This document shows, in pieces, positions 24,890-32,112 of a DNA stretch of 32,897 nucleotides (the stretch's first letter is position 1; every line of letters starts with the position of its first letter). The position numbers and the translations under genes were made by a program. The DNA is from a virus. The stretch covers positions 1-32,897 of the IMG/VR virus record IMGVR_UViG_3300021368_001977; one strand, written 5' to 3'. The notes below the pieces were generated by a model. The model saw only the letters and a program-made list of their open reading frames with translations. It searched no databases and had not been told where the DNA came from.

Positions 24890-24905
24890 CCTTGTAATTA
24901 ACTGC

Positions 24906-25343
24906 TTAGTTTATAACCGAGTTGTTTCTGTCGAAATTAAACCGCATTCTTTCAGTAACATTAAAGGGAACATATACTACATCTGCTTCAATCCTTATGC
25001 CCTGCTCTGTGCTATCTACAGTGACACTCTGTACTACCACTCTAGGATCATAGTTTATGATAGTTTCAACGTCATTAGCAATTAGGGTTTTGACTTCTTC
25101 AGTAAACTGTTCAAACAACATATCCCATATTATTGTGCCAAAAGTAGGATTTTCTAGTTTCTCACCTTTCCTTATATAGAAATGATTGATAATATCTTGT
25201 TTTACCAAATCAATATCATACAATTTGAATCCACTTTTTTTGTTTTTTGAAGAAAAACCTCTATATGTAAAAGTATTTGCTCCCTGACTACCAACACTGG
25301 CCTGGTTGACTGCTACCGATTTTTGATTGTATATCTTTTTCAT
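24906..25343 (-). CDS. 25: baseplate wedge protein gp25
   Basis: Encodes 145 residues (T4 gp25 is 132). It belongs to the GPW/gp25 family, which includes the type VI secretion protein TssE. Visible signature parts are FKLYDIDLVKQDIINHFYIR, KLENPTFGTIIWDMLFEQF, and YDPRVVVQSVTV, followed by the family's C-terminal strand with PFNVTERMRF. In T4, gp25 sits with gp6 and gp53 at the core of the wedge and contacts the first sheath ring. The gene starts three bases after the gp5 stop; its ribosome site GAGGAG is formed by the last codons of gene 5. The first ~35 residues are polar and Ser/Gly/Lys-rich and probably extended. The order 5-25-6 with no other wedge genes between them differs from T4 but fits marine T4-like phages. 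Confidence 0.92.
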   Translation of the reverse strand: MKKIYNQKSVAVNQASVGSQGANTFTYRGFSSKNKKSGFKLYDIDLVKQDIINHFYIRKGEKLENPTFGTIIWDMLFEQFTEEVKTLIANDVETIINYDPRVVVQSVTVDSTEQGIRIEADVVYVPFNVTERMRFNFDRNNSVIN

Positions 25344-25346
25344 ATA

Positions 25347-27140
25347 CTACTCCTCAAGTTCCCTGTCTGTAAATGTTACATTTTGTAACGCAGGTGAATT
25401 ATTTTCATGTAACGGCCAAGGTTCATGCATTGGTACACGTTTCATAATTGTTTTAATAGTTCCATCATTATACTTCAATTTAGGCCATCCAACATCTGGA
25501 TTTGTAAACAAAGTTGTATGAAGATGTAATGCTGCAATAGTTGCTGCTTGTCTAGCCTCTTCTGCTTGTCTAGCCTCTGGTCCGTTCATATGAATTTCTG
25601 CTGCTGTCTCAGTATGGTTGCCGCCACTTAAAATATCAGTAGTTCCGCCTGCTGTGTAAGCATTATTTCCATCTGTATTTAAATCTAAGTTACCAGTTGT
25701 TTTAACAAGTGTATCACCAAATACTTTAAGTTCAAAATCATGAGGTGCAACTACTCCGTAACCTGTAGAAATTTTAGTCGATCCTACTACACTAATATCT
25801 AGTGAGCCATTTACATCTACATCATCTTTATTTTTATAAGTTCTAGTTTCTATCTTACCATTTGCACCTATCAATATGTTAGTATTGAATGCACTTTCTA
25901 TTTGAATTCTACCTGCTTCGTATTCGTTACCATCTTGTATTTTAGGTATAGGATTTCCTTCTTCGTCCCTTCTATGCAATTCTTTGTCAGAAACATATTC
26001 GGCAGTGGCTTTCATGTTTATATTTCTTCCTGCTTCAATATTAACGTCTCTGTCTGCTTTTATATTCAAATCGTTTTCTGTGTGTACACTTATACTGTCT
26101 GCTGCATAGATATCTATTTTACCATTAGAAGTTAATTCTACCCATGCTGTGCCTTTACTGTTTCCTATGTAAATTAAATCTTCTGAATTATGTAAAAGAA
26201 GTTGGTGTCCGGTTCTTGTTCTTATTCTAGCATATTCATTGTAAGGTACAGTTGGCTCGCCTTTTTCATTAGTTGGTGCATTTTCTGCATCAGCAAATCT
26301 TTTCTCAATCACATCAATATATTTGACAGGTCCTTTGTCTGCTGTGGTCTGCCTAACATATCTATCGTCACCGTCGTCCATGACAAATTGTGTGCCGCCT
26401 AGCCTACTTACTGCAACAGGAGTAAGTGATTGATTGTCGGTAGGTCCTGTGGTCATTCTTTTGCTTCCGTCTCTCCAATCTAACGGACCTGGAGTAGAAA
26501 TACCAAAGGCAGCATTTGGTGTTTGTCTTCTTGCCGAAGTTGTTGTTACGCCTCTAACATCATCTTCGAGTGTTCCTTGTTCAAGAAATCTATCTGCTAT
26601 AGGATGAACAGGTTTTTTAATTTTATCTGGATCTTTTTCTGCTGCTTCTTGATTAAATCTTTTATTAATTTCTCCTACTGGAAGTGGCTGTTTAGTATCA
26701 AACTTTTTCTTATCTGCATCAGTTAACGCTACTTCGGTAGAACCTGCTATTGCCGGAACCATGTTGTTGGCAAAGTTTGGTGGTAGGCAAGCAAACCAAT
26801 AACCTTCTCCTGGATTGCCGTCAACAAATACACACATAACAGTGACACCTACATCAGGTGGAACAAACCACATTCCATATGATTTTTGTGTATCGTTAAA
26901 GTCTTCGTTGTTTTTGCCCATTGCCGGAAAAGGAGTATATCCAAAGAAAGGCGATGCGTAATTAACGGTGTAAGTTTGGTTGTCAGCGCCTATGTCATTA
27001 CCTTGTGATTTTAATAAAGTCACACGCAGTCGACCGTTAAATGAAGGATCCATTACACTCACAACTTTTGCAAGGTAAACTCCTGATCCTAAATTTACAC
27101 CGCGTGTTTCACCGGCAGGTTTTCTTCTTTGTATTGCCAT
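25347..27140 (-). CDS. 5: baseplate hub/needle protein gp5-like, without lysozyme domain
   Basis: Encodes 597 residues. Residues ~15-125 are an OB-fold as in gp5/VgrG: SGVYLAKVVSVMDPSFNGRL, then YGMWFVPPDVGVTVMCVF and GYWFACLPP. Residues ~300-345 have RTRTGHQLLLHNSEDLIYIG, followed by a repetitive strand region (VHTENDLNIKADRDVNIEAG, RNINMKATA) typical of the triple-stranded beta-helix needle. Near the end are NHTETAAEIHMNG, HLHTTLF and VPMHEPWPLHEN. T4 gp5 has a lysozyme domain between the OB-fold and the helix; here that stretch (about 130-300) is a polar linker with no E-x8-D-x5-T lysozyme pattern. The trimer would form the cell-puncturing spike. The ATG overlaps the stop of the preceding hub gene by one base (TAATG). 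Confidence 0.88.
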   Translation of the reverse strand: MAIQRRKPAGETRGVNLGSGVYLAKVVSVMDPSFNGRLRVTLLKSQGNDIGADNQTYTVNYASPFFGYTPFPAMGKNNEDFNDTQKSYGMWFVPPDVGVTVMCVFVDGNPGEGYWFACLPPNFANNMVPAIAGSTEVALTDADKKKFDTKQPLPVGEINKRFNQEAAEKDPDKIKKPVHPIADRFLEQGTLEDDVRGVTTTSARRQTPNAAFGISTPGPLDWRDGSKRMTTGPTDNQSLTPVAVSRLGGTQFVMDDGDDRYVRQTTADKGPVKYIDVIEKRFADAENAPTNEKGEPTVPYNEYARIRTRTGHQLLLHNSEDLIYIGNSKGTAWVELTSNGKIDIYAADSISVHTENDLNIKADRDVNIEAGRNINMKATAEYVSDKELHRRDEEGNPIPKIQDGNEYEAGRIQIESAFNTNILIGANGKIETRTYKNKDDVDVNGSLDISVVGSTKISTGYGVVAPHDFELKVFGDTLVKTTGNLDLNTDGNNAYTAGGTTDILSGGNHTETAAEIHMNGPEARQAEEARQAATIAALHLHTTLFTNPDVGWPKLKYNDGTIKTIMKRVPMHEPWPLHENNSPALQNVTFTDRELEE

Positions 27141-29701
27141 TAAATGTCTGCTCCAATATCGTCATAAATGCCTTGCTCTTCACTACTATTTGTAATTTCT
27201 TTGCTTTCGCCAAGCACTTCAACAGTTGAACCTTTTTTATCTGTAGATAATTTTTCTCCATCAAAGTCTGTTGGCTGTGCCTGCATTCTTACACATTCAA
27301 GATCCTGTTTAAATGTTCCGCCTTCAAATTTACTAATAACTTTAATTACTCTGTAAATTCCGCTGAAAGGACTTACTCCTTCATCAAATTCAAATCCTCC
27401 AGTTTTTTCATTAATATCTGCAGGAGTTCTAAATGTCAAGTATATGTAAACATCGTTACTTTCGTAATTCATTGTGCCGTCTTCTGTAATTTGTGTAGAT
27501 GAACCTTGTGCGGCAAAATAATTACTTAGACCACTATCAACCAAGTAATAGGTATCGCCCATGATTGTAAAACTAATCCTTACTAAATCTGAACTTGTAA
27601 CATTGATAAAAGCATCATGAAAACTTTCAGCAATTTTTTGTTCTACACCTATGTCACCTGAACCGCCTCTTAGTGTATTAAATAGATCTGGATTTTTCTT
27701 AACTTTACTTTTACCTAGGTTAGCAGCCTGCGCTTTAGGTTCATTACCTTTACTTTGTTTTGTTTCTAAAGGTTTGTTTTCGCCAGGACCTTTATTATCT
27801 CTATTTTGTTCGTCTTTGGTTTTTGTTTCTGATTGTGGATTTGCTCCGCTGTAAAATAGATAATTTATTTCTATATCAAAACTTAAAATTTCTGTATTCT
27901 GTCCTGAATAGATATATTCATATTTTTTTTGAATTTGTTTTTCTAAAGTGTCATATCCAACGGGTATTGCATTCGGATTGCTAAAAATACTAGAATGAAC
28001 TTTAAAAGGCACAACTCTATAAACATATTTTTTTGCAAAATCTCCAATAGATGCATCATAATCTAGGAATTCTATTTGTGTATCAATCTTGAACCAATCT
28101 ACCATACCGTCTGCTTTTGTAGCCTTTTGTGTTGTTTCTTTAGCCCAAGTCGAACTTAGAATAACTTGTGTTATGATATCTGTTAATTTTTGTTTCTGTG
28201 TAAAATGAAATGATCTTGCAGATTCGTCTATTTGCATGATGCCTCTTTTGACACGGCCTGTTTCTTCGTCAACTACATCTTTGTCAGTTTTGAAAGGAAA
28301 GTTACCTCCCTTTCTAACATCAAATCCAAATTTAGATTTAGAAATAGGATTATTACCAATGTCTTTACTTGTAGTAGAATCTACATCTGTTCCGCCTACA
28401 GTTTTTTGTCCAGATCCTGCAGGACTGAAACTTGCACTTGCATTTGCATCATTACTGAACTGATCGTTTTTTGTAAATCGTTGATTGGACTTTTCAGGAA
28501 AATGTATTTCATATCGATCTTTTATATCATATCTTCCCTGTTTGACATTAAGTTCTTCATTTTTGTTTAGTAAAGCGACCAAACTATTTTTACCAGTTGC
28601 TAATAAATCTCTCACTGTGCCTTTTTCATCTGCATTAGAATCTGCGTCAGACCCTGTATCTGTTGTTACGCTTATGTTAATGTCAGTGAATGCTGTATCC
28701 ACTGTATCTGAAAAGCCTTGATGGTTATAAGGATATGCTTCAACTGCATACTTGCTTCCTGTTTCATCAACTGTAAAGGTAACTTTTTTTAATTTTAAAA
28801 TAAAGTATTTAGGTTTAATTGTTTTCTTAATTTTTGCACTTTCATCAAATCCTATCATATCAAGTTTAAGCAAGAATGGCGAATCTAAATAATTTACGTA
28901 ACCTGCTTTAATTGCTGCATTCTGTAAACTTTGCAAAAATAATCCCATTGAAAAAGGTTCAAGTATATCAAATGTGAAGTTAATTGCATTTTGATTTCCT
29001 GTCATCGGTGTTGCTGCAATTATAGATGTCATTTGAAAATTATCTACAAAATATTCAGGTTTTCCGTACTTGGTGTTTACTCTTTCTGCATCTGCTCTAC
29101 CAGCACTACTAAAAACAATGCTTGACTGTAATGTAGCAGTTCTAGTATCTTCAAAACTACCAGATTGATTTTGTCTTGTTACAGTGCTAGAAACATCATA
29201 GCTCTGTGACGCAAATCCTAGTCCTACCGAGTTTCTATACAAGTTAGGATTATTAAATTGCTTTGGTGTAAGTACAGCCATGGTCCACAAATGATTTATT
29301 GATGCAAAATCTGCTAATGGATTTGGAAATGTACTACCTAAATTATTTCCGGACGGAGAACTATACGGTTTCTCTACGGTGCCTTGTGCATCTCTACCAT
29401 CTGATGCAGATTCTGATGCATTTTTAACGGGCTTATCTATATTAAGTACCGCTCTTGTTTCGTCAACAATTTTTTGAACATCTACTTCTCTTACTGAGGT
29501 ATCGGTCTTAAAAGCAATTTTTGATGTGCCGTCTGGTTTTTTATTTTTATAATCGTCTAACTGTTGCTGTGTTCCGTAAACCTTAGCGTCTTTTCCATTA
29601 ATTCTTGTAGTGATATAAGGCTGCTGTTTAACCTCATCAGTGATGTTGACATTTGCTGCACTGCCATTTGACTGAATCCTGTACTCTTCCAAGTCAGCCA
29701 T
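27140..29701 (-). CDS. large hub-type virion structural protein (possible gp27 counterpart)
   Basis: Encodes 853 residues. It lies between gp53 and gp5, is coupled to gene 5 by TAATG, and follows the gp53 stop by one base with AGGAG before the ATG. The first ~140 residues are polar and probably flexible. A folded region begins with INHLWTMAVLTPKQFNNPNL and NFQMTSIIAATPMTG, then FTFDILEPFSMGLFLQSLQN. The C-terminal part has GIYRVIKVISKFEGGTFKQD followed by LECVRMQ, resembling the last strands of gp27/late-control-D type hub proteins. A charged, Gly-Pro-Lys-rich linker occupies about residues 620-685. In T4 the gp27 trimer carries gp5; no other gp27 candidate is present, so this protein may fill that role. 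That assignment is inference from position and a short motif; a marine-phage-specific structural protein of other function is possible. Confidence 0.6.
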   Translation of the reverse strand: MADLEEYRIQSNGSAANVNITDEVKQQPYITTRINGKDAKVYGTQQQLDDYKNKKPDGTSKIAFKTDTSVREVDVQKIVDETRAVLNIDKPVKNASESASDGRDAQGTVEKPYSSPSGNNLGSTFPNPLADFASINHLWTMAVLTPKQFNNPNLYRNSVGLGFASQSYDVSSTVTRQNQSGSFEDTRTATLQSSIVFSSAGRADAERVNTKYGKPEYFVDNFQMTSIIAATPMTGNQNAINFTFDILEPFSMGLFLQSLQNAAIKAGYVNYLDSPFLLKLDMIGFDESAKIKKTIKPKYFILKLKKVTFTVDETGSKYAVEAYPYNHQGFSDTVDTAFTDINISVTTDTGSDADSNADEKGTVRDLLATGKNSLVALLNKNEELNVKQGRYDIKDRYEIHFPEKSNQRFTKNDQFSNDANASASFSPAGSGQKTVGGTDVDSTTSKDIGNNPISKSKFGFDVRKGGNFPFKTDKDVVDEETGRVKRGIMQIDESARSFHFTQKQKLTDIITQVILSSTWAKETTQKATKADGMVDWFKIDTQIEFLDYDASIGDFAKKYVYRVVPFKVHSSIFSNPNAIPVGYDTLEKQIQKKYEYIYSGQNTEILSFDIEINYLFYSGANPQSETKTKDEQNRDNKGPGENKPLETKQSKGNEPKAQAANLGKSKVKKNPDLFNTLRGGSGDIGVEQKIAESFHDAFINVTSSDLVRISFTIMGDTYYLVDSGLSNYFAAQGSSTQITEDGTMNYESNDVYIYLTFRTPADINEKTGGFEFDEGVSPFSGIYRVIKVISKFEGGTFKQDLECVRMQAQPTDFDGEKLSTDKKGSTVEVLGESKEITNSSEEQGIYDDIGADI

Positions 29702-29702
29702 T

Positions 29703-30002
29703 TTAAACTCCTAAATATCTTTTGAGGTTAGACTCTTTAGGTATATAAATTTTTGTTCCTACAACAAAGTCGTATATAGGATCTTTTATTGTTTCCATGT
29801 TTCTTTGCACAAATACCCACCATAGTTTAGAATCGCCATACAAATCATATGCTAATAGATCAGGACGTCTGTTATATTGATTTTCTATAGTATATAAGTA
29901 ATCATCCTGCTCTGCTGGTACAGGTCTGATGCTTAACAATTCAAGGTACAAGTTATTTTGTCTTGTTGCTGAATACGGTGATGCTTGTGAATACGTAGCC
30001 AT
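29703..30002 (-). CDS. 53: baseplate wedge protein gp53
   Basis: Encodes 99 residues, about half of T4 gp53 (196). Characteristic segments are YTIENQYNRRPDLLAYDLYG, KLWWVFVQRNMETIKDPIYD and FVVGTKIYIPKES, the core shared by gp53-like and LysM-like wedge proteins. In T4, gp53 clamps neighbouring wedges around gp6 and gp25 during baseplate assembly. Its ATG overlaps the stop of the preceding tube-cap gene (TAATG), and one base separates its stop from the next start. The short length is usual for a minimal gp53 domain, not a truncation: both ends of the motif region are intact. Confidence 0.87.
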   Translation of the reverse strand: MATYSQASPYSATRQNNLYLELLSIRPVPAEQDDYLYTIENQYNRRPDLLAYDLYGDSKLWWVFVQRNMETIKDPIYDFVVGTKIYIPKESNLKRYLGV

Positions 30003-31153
30003 TATAAGTAACCTTTACCTGACGGTGTCTTTAGATTGCCTTTGGCATAATCTGTTAAACTAAACTGCCTTAAATTTCTTCTGTTGTAAACTGGTTGTAC
30101 AGTTACATTAACGGAACTTTCAATTGGTACCCAAGTATTTGTTCCAAAAGCATTACAACGTTTGTATTGCACATCACTGCTTAGGTCAACTGAGAAAGAC
30201 TTAACAACAACAGGAACGTTATCAAATACACTTGCACCATAACCTGTTAATCTACATACTGGCGGTGGTGCACCTACATTTGCACCTTGACCGAAAAACA
30301 TTTTTGTCATTGTCTTAAAGAAAGTTGTCATTGCTATCCAGTATGCTGCTTGAGTTTCATCTTCTACTATAAACGTACCAGAAATCATTATTTCATCAAT
30401 CTGTGAATTTTTATAGGCTTGGAAGGGATAGTTATTATGTATAGGATCAATTTGTGTATAATTTGCTTTTGTTGAAAAAGTAATATCAGGTAAAATAGGA
30501 AATACAGCGCCTTGAGACTTTTGTAATAATTCAAACTGTGGATTACCTGGAAACAAACTCCAATCACATGCAATTCTTACTCTCCAATCTGCCCCTGTCT
30601 GTGGCAAGACTTCTATGCCTGCACCTGACGTCTGGAACAATTCTCCTCCCTTAGGAAGACCAGCACCACGTTTCAAACTTAAAAAATCATTCAGTGCACC
30701 TGCAGCCTCTGCAATTTTACCTGCTATTGCTTGGGCACCGCCTGCTAGATTGCCTCCTGTAAATTTACTTGCAAGTGAACTTATTTCATTACCAACACCA
30801 GCGTTTCCAAAGTCTTTTACAGTATCGCCTACAAGACTTCCAAAATTACCTACAGCCTCTGCTGCTCCATCTATTCCTGCAAGATTATCTGGCAGTCCTC
30901 CTCCAAGATTATTATTGACAACACTACCCATTCCAGTAGTAACATTTTCTAAAAGTTCGCTGCCAGTTGCTGTGGCCATGTTGAGACCACTACCTAGGTC
31001 TCCGCCTAGTTGAGCTAGTTTAGCATCTAGTTTTGCTTTTTCTAAAGCGTTGCCTATTTTAGGCACGCCTGTCTCTACTGCTTCTAGTGCAGCACTGACT
31101 TCTGAATCCACTTTTTGTACTAACTGCGATACCGGATTAACTGATAATGCCAT
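30002..31153 (-). CDS. 48: baseplate tail-tube cap protein, gp48-like
   Basis: Encodes 383 residues (T4 gp48 is 364). Residues ~15-175 are Gly/Ala/Leu-rich amphipathic and low in complexity (NLGGGLPDNLAGIDGAAEAV, LAGGAQAIAGKIAEAAGAL). The rest is a compact domain with WRVRIACDWSLFPGNPQFEL, DEIMISGTFIVEDETQAAYW, LTGYGASVFDNVPVVVKSFS and VDLSSDVQYKRC. This domain matches my recollection of marine T4-like proteins labelled gp48, which sit on the hub and start tail-tube polymerisation. gp54 is a related alternative. It is the first gene of the minus-strand structural block, with a late box at 31,191-31,198 and GAGGA 12 bases before the ATG, a rather long spacing. Confidence 0.65.
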   Translation of the reverse strand: MALSVNPVSQLVQKVDSEVSAALEAVETGVPKIGNALEKAKLDAKLAQLGGDLGSGLNMATATGSELLENVTTGMGSVVNNNLGGGLPDNLAGIDGAAEAVGNFGSLVGDTVKDFGNAGVGNEISSLASKFTGGNLAGGAQAIAGKIAEAAGALNDFLSLKRGAGLPKGGELFQTSGAGIEVLPQTGADWRVRIACDWSLFPGNPQFELLQKSQGAVFPILPDITFSTKANYTQIDPIHNNYPFQAYKNSQIDEIMISGTFIVEDETQAAYWIAMTTFFKTMTKMFFGQGANVGAPPPVCRLTGYGASVFDNVPVVVKSFSVDLSSDVQYKRCNAFGTNTWVPIESSVNVTVQPVYNRRNLRQFSLTDYAKGNLKTPSGKGYL

Positions 31154-31190
31154 TTTGGTAATATTTCCTCATCTTTTGATTACTTTACTC

Positions 31191-31198
31191 TATTTATT
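31191..31198 (-). promoter_or_regulatory. putative late promoter (AATAAATA) for the baseplate block
   Basis: Minus-strand AATAAATA lies 37 bases before the ATG of the tube-cap gene, leaving room for a short leader with GAGGA. It is a match to the NATAAATA late motif and the obvious start for the long co-directional block from the tube-cap gene to the giant gene. Confidence 0.6.
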
Positions 31199-31216
31199 TC
31201 TTTCATTATGTGCTAT

Positions 31217-31227
31217 TATAATAAATA
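31217..31227 (+). promoter_or_regulatory. overlapping TATAAT -10 box and AATAAATA late-type box before gp55
   Basis: The plus strand has TATAAT at 31,217-31,222, a perfect sigma70 -10 hexamer, overlapping AATAAATA at 31,220-31,227. No good -35 hexamer is seen at 16-18 bases (only T-rich sequence), so early use may need an activator. The late-type box could allow gp55 to be transcribed by its own product as well. Confidence 0.45.
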
Positions 31228-31229
31228 TT

Positions 31230-31235
31230 AGGAGA
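31230..31235 (+). promoter_or_regulatory. ribosome binding site for gp55
   Basis: AGGAGA lies 12 bases before the ATG at 31,248. The spacing is long, but this is the only strong purine run; it places the start at 31,248 and not at an earlier in-frame ATG inside the divergent gene (31,050). Confidence 0.6.
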
Positions 31236-31247
31236 ACTTCAAAAATT

Positions 31248-32069
31248 ATGAAAAAAGTCAAATATCTAAACAACAGAGACTTATTGGCACAAATACACAA
31301 AAGTAAATCCGCTTTCTGCTCCTTTGTCGACCCTGAATACCATCAATACGACATTATTCTGCCAAGTCTTGAAAAAATTAACATACGATCTATAGCACAA
31401 GCAAAAAGAAACCGTGCTGCTAGACTCGCAAAAGCAAATCACGAAGCAGCCGTAGAGGCTGCTGGCAAGAAAATTCCTGCAAAAGAATTCGATATAGATT
31501 ATAGAAAAATGCAAAAAACGGACTTAGTTTTCCGTATTATGACATTCGACCACATTCCAGAAGATTTATCACGCAAAAAAACAAAAAAGACAACCGCTGA
31601 TAGACATGTTAAAGTAAACTTTCCACCATTTCAACATTGGAAATTTGATGAAAAGAACAACTTGATATGTGTTGGCAAAAGTCATTGGGAAGGTGGTATG
31701 GAAAACGGTTTCTTTAATCCTAAAGCAGGAAAGGCTACAAACGAACTTGCTAGAATGTGGATGAAACTATGCGAACGATATGCAACAAGAGGTAATGTAC
31801 GTGGCTATACTTACAATGACGAAATGAAAGGACAGGCCATTTTACAATTAGCACAGATTGGATTGCAATTTGATGAATCAAAATCGCAAAATCCATTTGC
31901 TTACTATACTGCGGCTGTAACTAATTCATTTGTTAGAATCATTAATATTGAAAAACGCAACCAAAACATTAGAGATGACATACTAGAAATGAACGGAATG
32001 AATCCGAGTTGGACTAGACAAAATGCAGATTCACATCCTAGTCACGATAAAGATAAGAAAAAATCTTGA
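31248..32069 (+). CDS. 55: RNA polymerase sigma factor for late transcription, gp55-like
   Basis: Encodes 273 residues from the ATG behind AGGAGA. The frame is open back to 31,050, but that part overlaps the divergent tube-cap gene and its leader. The N-terminus KYLNNRDLLAQI resembles T4 gp55 YVNNKELLQAI. The core, about residues 180-235 (RGYTYNDEMKGQAILQLAQI, GLQFDESKSQNPFAYYTAAV, NSFVRIINIEKRNQNIRDD), aligns with T4 gp55 [20 protein letters not shown] and [20 protein letters not shown]. gp55 is a minimal sigma-like protein that directs host RNA polymerase to late promoters. Compared with T4 (185 residues), about 110 extra residues, many basic, separate the N-terminal motif from the core, and the protein stops soon after the core. 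The T4 tail, including the LDFLYE sliding-clamp motif, is absent. Its stop codon forms part of the gp47 -35 box. Confidence 0.88.
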   Translation: MKKVKYLNNRDLLAQIHKSKSAFCSFVDPEYHQYDIILPSLEKINIRSIAQAKRNRAARLAKANHEAAVEAAGKKIPAKEFDIDYRKMQKTDLVFRIMTFDHIPEDLSRKKTKKTTADRHVKVNFPPFQHWKFDEKNNLICVGKSHWEGGMENGFFNPKAGKATNELARMWMKLCERYATRGNVRGYTYNDEMKGQAILQLAQIGLQFDESKSQNPFAYYTAAVTNSFVRIINIEKRNQNIRDDILEMNGMNPSWTRQNADSHPSHDKDKKKS

Positions 32070-32094
32070 CATTATTAAAGATATCCGTTACAAT
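32066..32094 (+). promoter_or_regulatory. sigma70-type promoter for gp47
   Basis: TTGACA at 32,066-32,071, a 17-base spacer, then TACAAT at 32,089-32,094: a full-consensus -35, optimal spacing and a five-of-six -10. The gp55 stop codon TGA is part of the -35 box. The likely transcript starts around 32,101, just before AAGGAGA and the gp47 ATG. Confidence 0.7.
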
Positions 32095-32112
32095 ATAAAG
32101 CAAGGAGAATAA

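Noticed and set aside
24861-24905. Possible hairpin TATTA...TAATA in the gap before gene 6
   Set aside because: Only a five-base AT stem with an eight-base loop and no following T-run; too weak for a terminator or regulatory structure.
30615-31013. Plus-strand open frame of 132 codons, proline-rich
   Set aside because: It is antisense to the Gly/Ala-rich part of the tube-cap gene; Gly and Ala codons read backwards give Pro and Ser/Cys runs. No ribosome site or promoter.
31137-31172. 11-codon upstream open frame (ATG in the leader of the tube-cap gene)
   Set aside because: The ATG is part of the GAGGA ribosome site region and has no site of its own; probably chance.
31050-31247. Upstream extension of the gp55 frame (66 extra codons)
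   Set aside because: It overlaps the divergent tube-cap gene and both promoters; AGGAGA and homology of KYLNNRDLLAQI to the T4 gp55 N-terminus place the start at 31,248.
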